Part shown: one piece after another, positions 9,530-18,888 of the stretch
Layout of the letters: each line of letters starts with the position of its first letter
How positions within the stretch are numbered: the stretch's first letter is position 1
Source of the DNA: Verrucomicrobiaceae bacterium
GTDB taxonomy: Bacteria; Verrucomicrobiota; Verrucomicrobiia; Verrucomicrobiales; Verrucomicrobiaceae
Length of the DNA stretch: 64,000 bases
Reading direction: 5' to 3'
Assembly (NCBI GenBank): GCA_019694165.1
Contig: JAIBCL010000001.1
Coordinates: 310,001-374,000 of the forward strand
Notes under the pieces: model-generated
Databases searched by the model: none
Told to the model about the DNA's origin: nothing
Seen by the model: the letters and a program-made list of their open reading frames with translations, nothing else
Made by a program: the position numbers and the translations under genes

Positions 9530-11413
9530 TTAGTGATGCGCCTGTGCAACGGCGGCCTGCGAGGCGGGCGTACCGGCGTCGGCCTCGAACTGCGGCGTAA
9601 AGTCGCTCTTCGCGCCCGGAACGCTGTATTCATAAGGTCCGCGGTAAGCGACCGGCTCGGTCACGAAGTTGCCGTGCGGAGGGATGTTCGGCGCTGCCCA
9701 TTCGATGGTGGTGGCACCCCAAGGATTGTCACTCGTGACCTTCTTGCCGCCCTTGATGCTTATGAACACATTCAGGATGAACGGCACCTGCGAGAGAGCG
9801 AGGCCCCATGCACCGAAGGAGATGACCTCGTTCGTCCAGAGGTGGCCGCTCGTGACCTGTTCGAAATACTTTCCGCCATCATACCAGCGGCGATGGAAAC
9901 CGATCATGCCCTGGTAAAGCATGGGGCCAAAAATGACGTTCATGAACAGGAGCGAGGGCCAGAAGTGAAGCTTGCCGAGGAAGTCGTTCATGCAGCGGCC
10001 CGTGATCTTCGGATACCAGTGGTACACGCCGGCGAAAAGCGCGAAAATGGTGCCCGGGGCGACTACATAATGGAAGTGGCCGATCACATAGTAGGTATCG
10101 TGCAGGAAGAGATCGAGGAAGGTGAAAGCCAGCGGCAGCCCCGTGAGACCACCGATGCCGAACATGGGCAGGAACGCGGTGGCAAACAGCATCTGGGTGT
10201 TGTAGCGAATGGAGCCGCCCCAGAGAGTGATCATCAGGCAGGTGAGCAGGATCACCGAGGGAACCGAGATGAGCACGGTGGTGATCTGGAAGAAGGTGGA
10301 CATCATCGTGCCCATGCCGGTGAGATACATGTGATGCGCCCAGACGATAAAGCTGAGGAAGGCCAGCGTGAGCGCGGCGTAGATCATGAGCTTGTGTCCC
10401 CAGAGAGGGCGGCGCGCATTGCACGGCAGCACGTCGGAGATGATGGCGAAGGCGGGCAGGATGAGCACATACACCTCGGGGTGCGCCAGGAACCAGAAGA
10501 GATGCTGATAGAGCAGCGGATTGCCGCCGCCGGAGATGTCGATGTGCTTTCCACCATCCACGAGGCCGGTGGGCAGATAGAAACTCGCATCAAACACGCG
10601 GTCGGCGAGCTGTAGCAACGCGGCGACCTCAAGCGGCGGGAATGCGAGCAGGAGGAGGAAGCTGGTGACCATCATCGCCCAGGTGAAGAAGGGCACGCGA
10701 AACCAAGTCAGGCCCTTGGCGCGGAGGTTGATCGCCGTGGTGATGAAGTTCACCGAACCGAGCAGCGAGGCGGAGATGTTAAACACCATCGCCAGCAGCC
10801 ACCAAGTGTGACCGTGCATCCACACGTTCTTCACGCCCATCTGGTCCGTGTCCGCCAGCGGCGAGTACATCGTCCAGCCAGTCTGCACTGCGCCGGTGGG
10901 CAGCAGGAAGCTGCCGAACATGATGACGCCGCTGATGAAGAAGAACCAGAAGCTCATCATGTTCAGACGCGGGAAGGCCATGTCCACGGTGCCGATCTGC
11001 AGCGGCATGACGAAATTCCCAAACGCAGCAAAGCCAAGCGGCACGATGCCGAAGAACACCATGATGGTCCCGTGCATGGCACCGAACATGTTGTACAGAG
11101 CGGGGCTGACGACGCCGCCCGGAGCCCAACGTTCCACCCAGCCCGTGAAGAATTCTCCTACCAACGGAAGATGCGTGAGCATCATCATTCCCGGCATGGC
11201 CTCGCCCGGATAGGCGATCGTCCATCGCATCACCATCATCAAGAAGAAGCCAAAAAGCAGGAACACCATCCCGCTGAGGCCGTACTGAATGCCGATGACC
11301 TTGTGGTCGGTGGAAAAAATGTACTTCCGCCAAAACCCGAGTTCGTGGTGGTCGTGGCTGTGATCGTGGGCGTGTGCGCCGTGGTGATCAAGAGTGGCAG
11401 TGGCTGCGCTCAT
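9530..11413 (-). CDS. coxA: cytochrome c oxidase subunit I (aa3 type)
   Basis: A 627-residue, 12-helix haem-copper oxidase subunit. All key motifs are visible: a haem a histidine in 'FGAMHGTIMVFF', the CuB/Tyr cross-link motif 'HPEVYVLILPAF', the CuB His pair in 'WAHHMYLTG', and the haem a3/haem a histidines in 'HDTYYVIGHFHYVVAPG'. It reduces O2 to water and pumps protons. The N-terminus is unusually His-rich (residues 10-23 hold eight His), a possible metal-binding tail. It lies between the cytochrome c gene and coxC; the order A-C-IV-small-small-B is unusual in placing coxB last. Confidence 0.95.
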   Translation of the reverse strand: MSAATATLDHHGAHAHDHSHDHHELGFWRKYIFSTDHKVIGIQYGLSGMVFLLFGFFLMMVMRWTIAYPGEAMPGMMMLTHLPLVGEFFTGWVERWAPGGVVSPALYNMFGAMHGTIMVFFGIVPLGFAAFGNFVMPLQIGTVDMAFPRLNMMSFWFFFISGVIMFGSFLLPTGAVQTGWTMYSPLADTDQMGVKNVWMHGHTWWLLAMVFNISASLLGSVNFITTAINLRAKGLTWFRVPFFTWAMMVTSFLLLLAFPPLEVAALLQLADRVFDASFYLPTGLVDGGKHIDISGGGNPLLYQHLFWFLAHPEVYVLILPAFAIISDVLPCNARRPLWGHKLMIYAALTLAFLSFIVWAHHMYLTGMGTMMSTFFQITTVLISVPSVILLTCLMITLWGGSIRYNTQMLFATAFLPMFGIGGLTGLPLAFTFLDLFLHDTYYVIGHFHYVVAPGTIFALFAGVYHWYPKITGRCMNDFLGKLHFWPSLLFMNVIFGPMLYQGMIGFHRRWYDGGKYFEQVTSGHLWTNEVISFGAWGLALSQVPFILNVFISIKGGKKVTSDNPWGATTIEWAAPNIPPHGNFVTEPVAYRGPYEYSVPGAKSDFTPQFEADAGTPASQAAVAQAHH

Positions 11414-11507
11414 GGGGTGATGGTCGTCTGGGTTTGCGGCAGTCGGTGAAAGTCAGGATAACAGGCGACCGCTCGACTTGAGACTCAAATCTAGCGGTCC
11501 GTGAAAA

Positions 11508-12203
11508 TCATTTGGCGGCGGGCGGGGCGTCGGCTGCCGCATCCTTGTCGGCATATTTGTCGAGTTCGGCACCTGTCCAAGGAGTGGCGCGGGCCTTCTC
11601 GGCCTCACGCACCTTCTGCACCATTTCCTTGGTGACCATGCCACCTTTGTTGCCGAAGCTGTTGCGCACGTAGGTGAGCACGTTGGCGATGTCCTGGTCG
11701 GAGAGCACGGCACCCTGCGGTGGCATCGCACTCGGCGCGGTGAAATCCGCACCTTTGACCTTGATGGGACCGTTGAGTCCGTGAAGCACCACGCGGATGT
11801 TGCGTTCCGTTCCGCCCATCACCCAGTCAGAGCCAGCAAGGGGCGGAAATGCACCCGGCACGCCCTGGCCGCTGCCTTGGTGGCAGCCGCCGCACAGCGC
11901 ATAGGTGGCGGCACCTTTCTTCATCGCAAGCTGCATCGGGTCGAGTTCGGCACCGCCGCCGCCAGTACCTGGACGCGGATCAGGGAGCTTGGCACCAGCC
12001 AGCGGATTGCTCGTCTCGAAGGCGAAGTTTGCCACATTGCCGAGCTGGCTGCCGCCGAGCACGGCGACGAGCAGCGCGAGGAAGATAACCCACATGGGCG
12101 AGGGTTCGGTGCCGGGCGCGACGTCGATCTTCTCGCGCTTCACCGCCGGATGAAGGCGGTCGAGGTCGGTGGTGTCGGGGTTGTAGGCGGAGGGGCTGCT
12201 CAT
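11508..12203 (-). CDS. membrane-anchored monohaem cytochrome c
   Basis: 231 residues with an uncleaved N-terminal anchor (about 37-54), a Gly/Pro-rich linker and one class I cytochrome c domain. Haem is attached at C104-G-G-C-H108, and the likely distal methionine is in 'SAMPPQGAVLSDQDIANVLTY'. The C-terminus is a charged, Ala-rich tail. Placed between the CcoO-like gene and coxA, it is a good candidate for the electron carrier between alternative complex III and the aa3 oxidase CuA site, or for a CcoP-like role. Both are inferences from position. Confidence 0.85.
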   Translation of the reverse strand: MSSPSAYNPDTTDLDRLHPAVKREKIDVAPGTEPSPMWVIFLALLVAVLGGSQLGNVANFAFETSNPLAGAKLPDPRPGTGGGGAELDPMQLAMKKGAATYALCGGCHQGSGQGVPGAFPPLAGSDWVMGGTERNIRVVLHGLNGPIKVKGADFTAPSAMPPQGAVLSDQDIANVLTYVRNSFGNKGGMVTKEMVQKVREAEKARATPWTGAELDKYADKDAAADAPPAAK

Positions 12204-12243
12204 CGAGAATAGGCTCAGTGCTCAGTGTTTAGGTGCTCAGACG

Positions 12244-12906
12244 CTATTTCTTCGCGGCGGCAAGGCCGGGGACAGGGTAGTCTTTCTTGAGCGAGAGAAT
12301 GTAATCGACCAGCGCTTCAGCCTCGGCCGAGGGCACGACCTCGAAGCCCTTGGCAGGAGCGTACTTCGCCGGAAGGTCCAGCGCCTTGGATGACTTTTGA
12401 CCCTGCGCTTTCTGCACCACGTAGAGGTGCTTGAACGAGGGCATCGTGGACCATGTGGTGAGGGCACGCGGTGCGTAGAGCATCAGGTGAAGCTTGTTTC
12501 GGTCCGCGAAGCGCCAGCCGGCATTGGCGAGGTCCGGTCCCGCACGCTGGATGCCGAGAAATGCAACAGGCTCGCCAAGGTAGTCGCGCAGCGTGTTCGA
12601 ACGCACCGGGTCGGCGGCACGCTCGCCCTGGTCCTGGCCCCAGCCCTTGCGCCAGGCGTCGAGACCGAGGTTAGCGGCACGGATCATTTGCGTGTGGCAC
12701 TGCACGCAGCCTTCACGCGCGTAAACGAGCTGGCCCTGGCGGTGAATCGGTGCAGGCGGATAGAAGCCGTCCATGCCATCCTTGTCCTTGTCATATGCGA
12801 CCGGACCGACGTGCTGATAACGGATCACCGGCACGACGATGAGCAGCAACCACGGGATGGCAAAGAGGAAGCCGATGCGGAAAACGAGTTTGCGGAAGTC
12901 GCTCAT
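12244..12906 (-). CDS. CcoO/FixO-like monohaem cytochrome c subunit
   Basis: 220 residues. One N-terminal helix (about 8-28) is followed by a cytochrome c domain with C67-V-Q-C-H71 in 'YAREGCVQCHTQMIR', the typical CcoO wording, and a candidate axial Met in 'TTWSTMPSFKHL'. In cbb3 oxidases CcoO relays electrons to CcoN. Its start codon overlaps the stop of the CcoN-like gene by 4 nt (12903-12906), so the two are translationally coupled and probably form a complex. Its haem site looks intact although the partner seems to have lost most of its metal ligands. Confidence 0.85.
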   Translation of the reverse strand: MSDFRKLVFRIGFLFAIPWLLLIVVPVIRYQHVGPVAYDKDKDGMDGFYPPAPIHRQGQLVYAREGCVQCHTQMIRAANLGLDAWRKGWGQDQGERAADPVRSNTLRDYLGEPVAFLGIQRAGPDLANAGWRFADRNKLHLMLYAPRALTTWSTMPSFKHLYVVQKAQGQKSSKALDLPAKYAPAKGFEVVPSAEAEALVDYILSLKKDYPVPGLAAAKK

Positions 12907-14396
12907 GCGTGGGTGGGATGGGTAAGATTGTGCATGGGGTCCTCGATATCGTGGCCGGGCAGGAGCGTCGGCGAGGAACTACGGCGGCCAAGGCCGGCCA
13001 CCATGAGCATCAGGTGGATGAGGAACCATACATTGGACCAGGTGATGAGGCCCCAGGCGACGGCACGGGCGATGATGTAGGGCTTGATGCCGCCCACGAC
13101 CGCGAAGAAACCCAGGTTCCACTTCTCCGGGTTGTTCATGTCCCCCCCCTGCTGCAGACCGCACACCAGACTGGTGACGACGATGGCACTGATTCCATAT
13201 ACGGAGAACCAGAAGTGATTGCGGATAAGGCGCACCGAGAGCCACTCACAGCCGGCCAGTCGCGGCACGATGTAATAGATCGCACCGAAGATGCACATGC
13301 TGAAGAAGCCGTAGATGGTGACGATCTGAAAGCCATACCACGCGTGGGTGAACTGCAAGGATGCGCCTGTGTAGAAGGCCGAGAGCACTGCAAACATCAG
13401 CGAGGAGATCGGGTAAAACAGCGCTCCCATGAAGGTGAAGCGCAGCGACGGGCTGGTCTGCACCAGATTGTGCTTGCCCAGCGTGGTGAGGTGATGATTC
13501 CAACCCACGACCCCGACGGGCATGAGCATCATCACACCCGAGGCAGCACCAACGGCGGGCATCCAGGCCGGAAGCGGCCCGCCCATGTACCGTTGCATGC
13601 CCGACCAACCACCGAGCACCGCCAGCGCCCAAAAGCCGATGCGGGCCAGCTGGTAGCTGGCAATGGGCCTGCCCGTCACCTTCGGAATGAAGTAGTATGC
13701 CGCGCCGATGCCGACGGGCACGAAGAAGAGCAGGATGGTTGAGTGCACATACCATGCGCTGACACCCGCGCCGATGGCACCCAGCCCAGGCAGGCAGTGC
13801 AGGCACACATTGGCCGTGATGAATATCCACGGGAACCACAGCGAGGCACCGAGCATGTACCACGCGCTGATCATGAAGCCGCCCGGATTCCGCGCACGGG
13901 CAAACATCGAAACCATCGGCCACGCATAGGCGAGGAAGCAGATCAGAAACACAGGCCAGAGATACTTCGGCATTTCCAGCCACTCAATCGAGGTGCTGCC
14001 GCCAAACAGGATGCCGAGGATGCCGAGGGTGACGGCTATGTTCCAGAATACCCCGGCGCTGATGAGCGTGGCATGGCCCCCGCGCAGCTCCTGGCCGGTG
14101 CGCCGGGACATGATCCAGAATGCGACGCCCAGCCCGGCCTGAATGCCCCAGCCATAAACGAGCGCGACCAGATGCGCGGGCTGAAGCCGCCCGTATTGGA
14201 GGAACCACAGCCAGTCATGGTCGAGGAAATCCGGAAACACATGCTTCACGGCCGCGAGGAGGCCGAGAATGGTGGAGGCCATGAGCCAGAAGGCACCGTT
14301 GGTGAACAGGAACAGCACCGGCCCTTTGACCGAGCGGTCGATGGCCGCGCGGCGAAGGCTGTCGCTGTCGATGTCGTTGGTGGCGGGTTGTGCCAT
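12903..14396 (-). CDS. CcoN-like (cbb3 subunit I-type) protein lacking most haem/CuB ligands
   Basis: 497 residues and about 12 helices from the ATG at 14396; the longer frame to 14480 has an Arg-rich non-native start. Similarity to CcoN is clear from 'GRLQPAHLVALVYGW' (low-spin haem His, H75), 'WYVHSTILLFF...AAYYFIPK' (H218 at the first CuB ligand) and 'FGAIYYIVPRL'. Aligned by eye to the CcoN pattern, the CuB His pair of 'WAGPHH' becomes 'WSGMQR' (Q268, R269), and the haem ligands of 'GHVH' become 'GFQI' (F356, I358). It is therefore probably not a working oxidase subunit. It is coupled to the ccoO-like gene. Confidence 0.8.
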   Translation of the reverse strand: MAQPATNDIDSDSLRRAAIDRSVKGPVLFLFTNGAFWLMASTILGLLAAVKHVFPDFLDHDWLWFLQYGRLQPAHLVALVYGWGIQAGLGVAFWIMSRRTGQELRGGHATLISAGVFWNIAVTLGILGILFGGSTSIEWLEMPKYLWPVFLICFLAYAWPMVSMFARARNPGGFMISAWYMLGASLWFPWIFITANVCLHCLPGLGAIGAGVSAWYVHSTILLFFVPVGIGAAYYFIPKVTGRPIASYQLARIGFWALAVLGGWSGMQRYMGGPLPAWMPAVGAASGVMMLMPVGVVGWNHHLTTLGKHNLVQTSPSLRFTFMGALFYPISSLMFAVLSAFYTGASLQFTHAWYGFQIVTIYGFFSMCIFGAIYYIVPRLAGCEWLSVRLIRNHFWFSVYGISAIVVTSLVCGLQQGGDMNNPEKWNLGFFAVVGGIKPYIIARAVAWGLITWSNVWFLIHLMLMVAGLGRRSSSPTLLPGHDIEDPMHNLTHPTHA

Positions 14397-14424
14397 GATG
14401 GTGTCGGGTTGTGCGGGGTAAAAA

Positions 14425-14817
14425 CTACTTCTTCGCCGGCGAGGCAGGCGGGGTCTTCTCAGCCGGAGCAGGCGCGGCAACAGGCGCGAACTTGAGCTGC
14501 GTTGGCGAGCCTGGGATCATCACGGCGCTGGGACCGGGCGTCTTCGCTTTCAGAGAGTCCACCGTTTTGGCAAATACGGACGCCGTCTTTTCCTTGTCGC
14601 TCAGGCCCATCTGCGTAAGCAGCGCATCCTGCCCCTTCTTGATTTCCGCAGTGTTTGTCAGGCGCTCGCCCGCACGGGGATCGACCGCAGGGCCGCCCTG
14701 CCAGGACTGGATGACGGCGAAGATCACGGCGAAGGCGGCAAAAGCACCGAGCACGAAGGTGAATCCCGCGCCCTTTCCGGGCGATGATGTGGCTGAGGTT
14801 TCCGTTGAGGACGACAT
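14425..14817 (-). CDS. small membrane-anchored protein between actF and the CcoN-like gene
   Basis: 130 residues: a Ser/Thr-rich cytoplasmic start, one helix (about 20-40), a small soluble segment 'AVDPRAGERLTNTAEIKKGQ', and an Ala/Pro/Lys-rich tail. No cysteine or haem motif. I do not recognise a family. Its tight placement (10 nt from actF, 28 nt from the CcoN-like start) suggests it is part of the respiratory complex encoded here, perhaps a linker subunit. Confidence 0.6.
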   Translation of the reverse strand: MSSSTETSATSSPGKGAGFTFVLGAFAAFAVIFAVIQSWQGGPAVDPRAGERLTNTAEIKKGQDALLTQMGLSDKEKTASVFAKTVDSLKAKTPGPSAVMIPGSPTQLKFAPVAAPAPAEKTPPASPAKK

Positions 14818-14827
14818 GGCAGGACGA

Positions 14828-16126
14828 TCAGTTGACGACGTTCACGGACTCGATCAGACGCGGGTCGCGCCACGGATAGAGGCTGTATTTGTTCAGCGAG
14901 CGAAGGAAATACCAGCCGCTGAGGCAGAAGATGGTGACCAGCGCCACGACATCACCGACCCACGCACCGGGGGCCAGCACACCGATGCCGAGGGACGGAC
15001 CACGCTCGGGAATCACATTCCAGTAAATGTCGAGCACATGCATGGACAGCACCCACACGCCCCAAAAGCAGATGAATGCCGGCTTCTTCTTGAGCTGCTG
15101 CTGCAGCAGGAAGACGAACGGCACGACGAAGTGGCCGATGACGAGCGCGATGCTCACCCAGCGCCAGCCCTCGGTGTTGCGCAGCAGGTAAAAGCGCGTC
15201 TCCTCGGTGATGTTCGCGTACCAGATGAGAAAGTACTGGCTGAAGGCGATGTAGGCCCAGAAGACGGTGAAGGCGAAGAGCAGCTTGCCCATCAGATGGT
15301 AATGCTCCTCGGTGACCACTTTCCGCAGGTAGCCGAGGCTGCGAAGGTAGCTGACCAGCAGCAGCATCAGCGCCATCGACGACCAGGCACAGCCCGCAAA
15401 GATATACACTCCCCACATGGTGGAGAACCATGTGTAATCAAGGCCCATCAGCCAGTCCACGGCGGCAAAGGTGGCGGTCAGCGCGAAGAACAGCAGCCAA
15501 CGGCAGGCGAAGAAGCGCGACTTGATCGTGTGCTTGATGTCACCGTCCTGCTCCTGCTTGAGCGACTTGCCGCGCAAGGTGCGGGCGATGTGACCGAGAA
15601 CCAGGAAGTAGAGAATGAAGCGGATGTACCAGAACGTCTTGTTCATGTAACCGTACTTGGCCCAAAGGATGTGCATGTGCGGGTTGCTCTCCGACATGTG
15701 ATGCAGCCCCTCGCGCACGTCGCCATTCGTCGCGTGCTCGGCGGCGGCCTGATGATGCACCATCCATTCATAAAGCGCGTTCCTGACCGACGGCATCAGC
15801 AGAATGGGGAGCGAAAAGATGAAGATCACCGGCACCATGTTCGCGAGGTGCTCGAACAAGCGGCGGATCACGACGTTCCAGCTCGAGTTAGACGCATGGT
15901 GGAGCAATATCCAGAAGCAGCCGCCGACCACGAACGTGAAGCAGAAGAAAAAGGCGAAAAGCCAGCTGTAGGCGAACTCGGCGGGTTTCGCCGCGAAGTA
16001 GTAGAGCGAACCGAAGAGGCCGAGAAGCCCGAAACCAAGCATCGGCGTGATAACGCCAGAAGCCTTCGCCGGGTCGAATTTCTCGCCGCCTTCTGGGAGG
16101 TCTTTGATTGAAACGTGGTGACTCAT
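14828..16126 (-). CDS. actF: alternative complex III subunit ActF
   Basis: A 432-residue membrane protein with about ten helices, homologous in style to ActC/NrfD but without known cofactors. Typical ActF wording includes 'FFCFTFVVGGCFWILLHHASNSSW', 'TFAAVDWLMGLDYTWFSTMWG' and 'YLRSLGYLRKVVTEEHYHLMGKL'. In ACIII this subunit packs with ActC in the membrane and contributes to the quinol-side or proton-pathway half. The initiating ATG is at 16126, 18 nt after actE. It belongs to the complete A-B-C-D-E-F order in this run. Confidence 0.92.
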   Translation of the reverse strand: MSHHVSIKDLPEGGEKFDPAKASGVITPMLGFGLLGLFGSLYYFAAKPAEFAYSWLFAFFFCFTFVVGGCFWILLHHASNSSWNVVIRRLFEHLANMVPVIFIFSLPILLMPSVRNALYEWMVHHQAAAEHATNGDVREGLHHMSESNPHMHILWAKYGYMNKTFWYIRFILYFLVLGHIARTLRGKSLKQEQDGDIKHTIKSRFFACRWLLFFALTATFAAVDWLMGLDYTWFSTMWGVYIFAGCAWSSMALMLLLVSYLRSLGYLRKVVTEEHYHLMGKLLFAFTVFWAYIAFSQYFLIWYANITEETRFYLLRNTEGWRWVSIALVIGHFVVPFVFLLQQQLKKKPAFICFWGVWVLSMHVLDIYWNVIPERGPSLGIGVLAPGAWVGDVVALVTIFCLSGWYFLRSLNKYSLYPWRDPRLIESVNVVN

Positions 16127-16144
16127 GCCTGTGAATGCCTGCCT

Positions 16145-16807
16145 TTACTGGATTTTGACGCCGTTGTCCTTCACCGCCGTCTGGAGCGCGCGGATGTAGG
16201 CCACGATGGCCCAGCGGTCGCGAACGGGGATGTTGCCGCCATAGGAACCCATCAGGCCCTTGCCGTTGGTGATGGTGTCGAAGATCGCCCCGTCGGCACG
16301 GTAGGCAGTGACGTTGGTGGGATCGGCGATGCCGGGCTGGTGGAAGTTGAAGGCATTGAGAATGCCGTACTTTGAAGTCACACCCTTGCCATTGCCGGAG
16401 GCACCGTGGCAGATGGCGCAGTAGATGTCGTAGCGCTGCTGGCCGCGCTCGATGAGCGCTGTGTTCACCTCGATCTCAGCCGGCATCCCATCGCCGTAAA
16501 AATCGCCGACCTTGCCCGTGCTGTAGTAGTCCGTGCCGTTCGAGAAACCGAATTTTGGCGGTGCCCCGCCATCGACGGCAGCCTTGGCGGGCACATCGAA
16601 ACCCATCGGCACCGTATGTGCCACGGGAACGCGCGCACCCACGCCATCGGCGAAGAACGGACTGGCGGCCTGGAACTTGATCTTGGCCTGGTTGTCCATG
16701 TCAGGGAATATCTCCAGCGGAGGAAGCTCCGACTTGCCGCCGCGGAAACCCGCCGCGCTCACGACGATGACCGCCAGGAAGATGATGCTGAGGAAAAAGT
16801 ATTTCAT
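16145..16807 (-). CDS. actE: alternative complex III monohaem cytochrome c subunit ActE
   Basis: 220 residues from the ATG at 16807, beginning with a signal/anchor (MKYFFLSIIFLAVIVV). One cytochrome c site is present, 'YCAICHGASGNGKG' (CxxCH), with a distal-ligand candidate in 'GLMGSYGGNIP'. In ACIII this haem subunit collects electrons with ActA and passes them to the downstream acceptor. It sits between actD (7 nt) and actF (18 nt). A longer frame to 16963 overlaps actD and is rejected. Confidence 0.92.
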   Translation of the reverse strand: MKYFFLSIIFLAVIVVSAAGFRGGKSELPPLEIFPDMDNQAKIKFQAASPFFADGVGARVPVAHTVPMGFDVPAKAAVDGGAPPKFGFSNGTDYYSTGKVGDFYGDGMPAEIEVNTALIERGQQRYDIYCAICHGASGNGKGVTSKYGILNAFNFHQPGIADPTNVTAYRADGAIFDTITNGKGLMGSYGGNIPVRDRWAIVAYIRALQTAVKDNGVKIQ

Positions 16808-16814
16808 GGGCCGG

Positions 16815-17372
16815 TTAGATGTCGTCCTCCACAAGCTCGACGTTCTTGCCACCGATCTTCTCAAGGAAGGACTTCGTGCCCTCCTGGGAGAACTTGGGAT
16901 CGCGCGCCTCAATGCAGACGAAGAAGGTGTCGTCCGAGAACTTGGCGAAGCGCTTCGAGGCAAAGATGGGGTGATTCAAGCGCGGCAGGCCGATGAGCGC
17001 GAGCAGGCCGAAGAGCGTGGTGAACGCCGAGAAGAGCACCGTCAGCTCGAACATCACAGGGAACCACGCCGGCAGAGACCAGACGCCGACAGTCGGCTTG
17101 GCCTGCACGACGGTGGGGTAGATGATGTTCTGCGTGATCCACTGCAGGAGGAATGCCGTCGTCGTGCCGGCAGCACCGCCGAAAAACACGATCCAAGGCA
17201 GTTTCGAGCGCTTCACACCCATCGCGACATCGAGACCGTGGATGGGAAAGGGTGAGTGGCAGTCCCAGCGCGAATAACCTGCGTCCCGGACATGCTCGGC
17301 GGCATGATACAGATCATGCACGCTCTCGAACTCGGCGAGGTATCCGTGTACTCTTTTCAGTGTGGTGCTCAT
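16815..17372 (-). CDS. actD: alternative complex III subunit ActD (DUF3341)
   Basis: 185 residues from the ATG at 17372. The family signature at the start, 'GYLAEFESVHDLYHAAEHV', leads into 'DCHSPFPIHGLDVAMG', followed by two helices (about 60-80 and 102-130) and a C-terminal 'DDTFFVCIEARD' segment. ActD is a structural membrane subunit of ACIII without cofactors. Flanked at 25 nt by actC and at 7 nt by actE. Confidence 0.92.
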   Translation of the reverse strand: MSTTLKRVHGYLAEFESVHDLYHAAEHVRDAGYSRWDCHSPFPIHGLDVAMGVKRSKLPWIVFFGGAAGTTTAFLLQWITQNIIYPTVVQAKPTVGVWSLPAWFPVMFELTVLFSAFTTLFGLLALIGLPRLNHPIFASKRFAKFSDDTFFVCIEARDPKFSQEGTKSFLEKIGGKNVELVEDDI

Positions 17373-17397
17373 CGTTTCGTCACTCGGAATTCGTCGT

Positions 17398-18879
<1,482 letters not shown>

Positions 18880-18888
18880 GGTTGCAGC

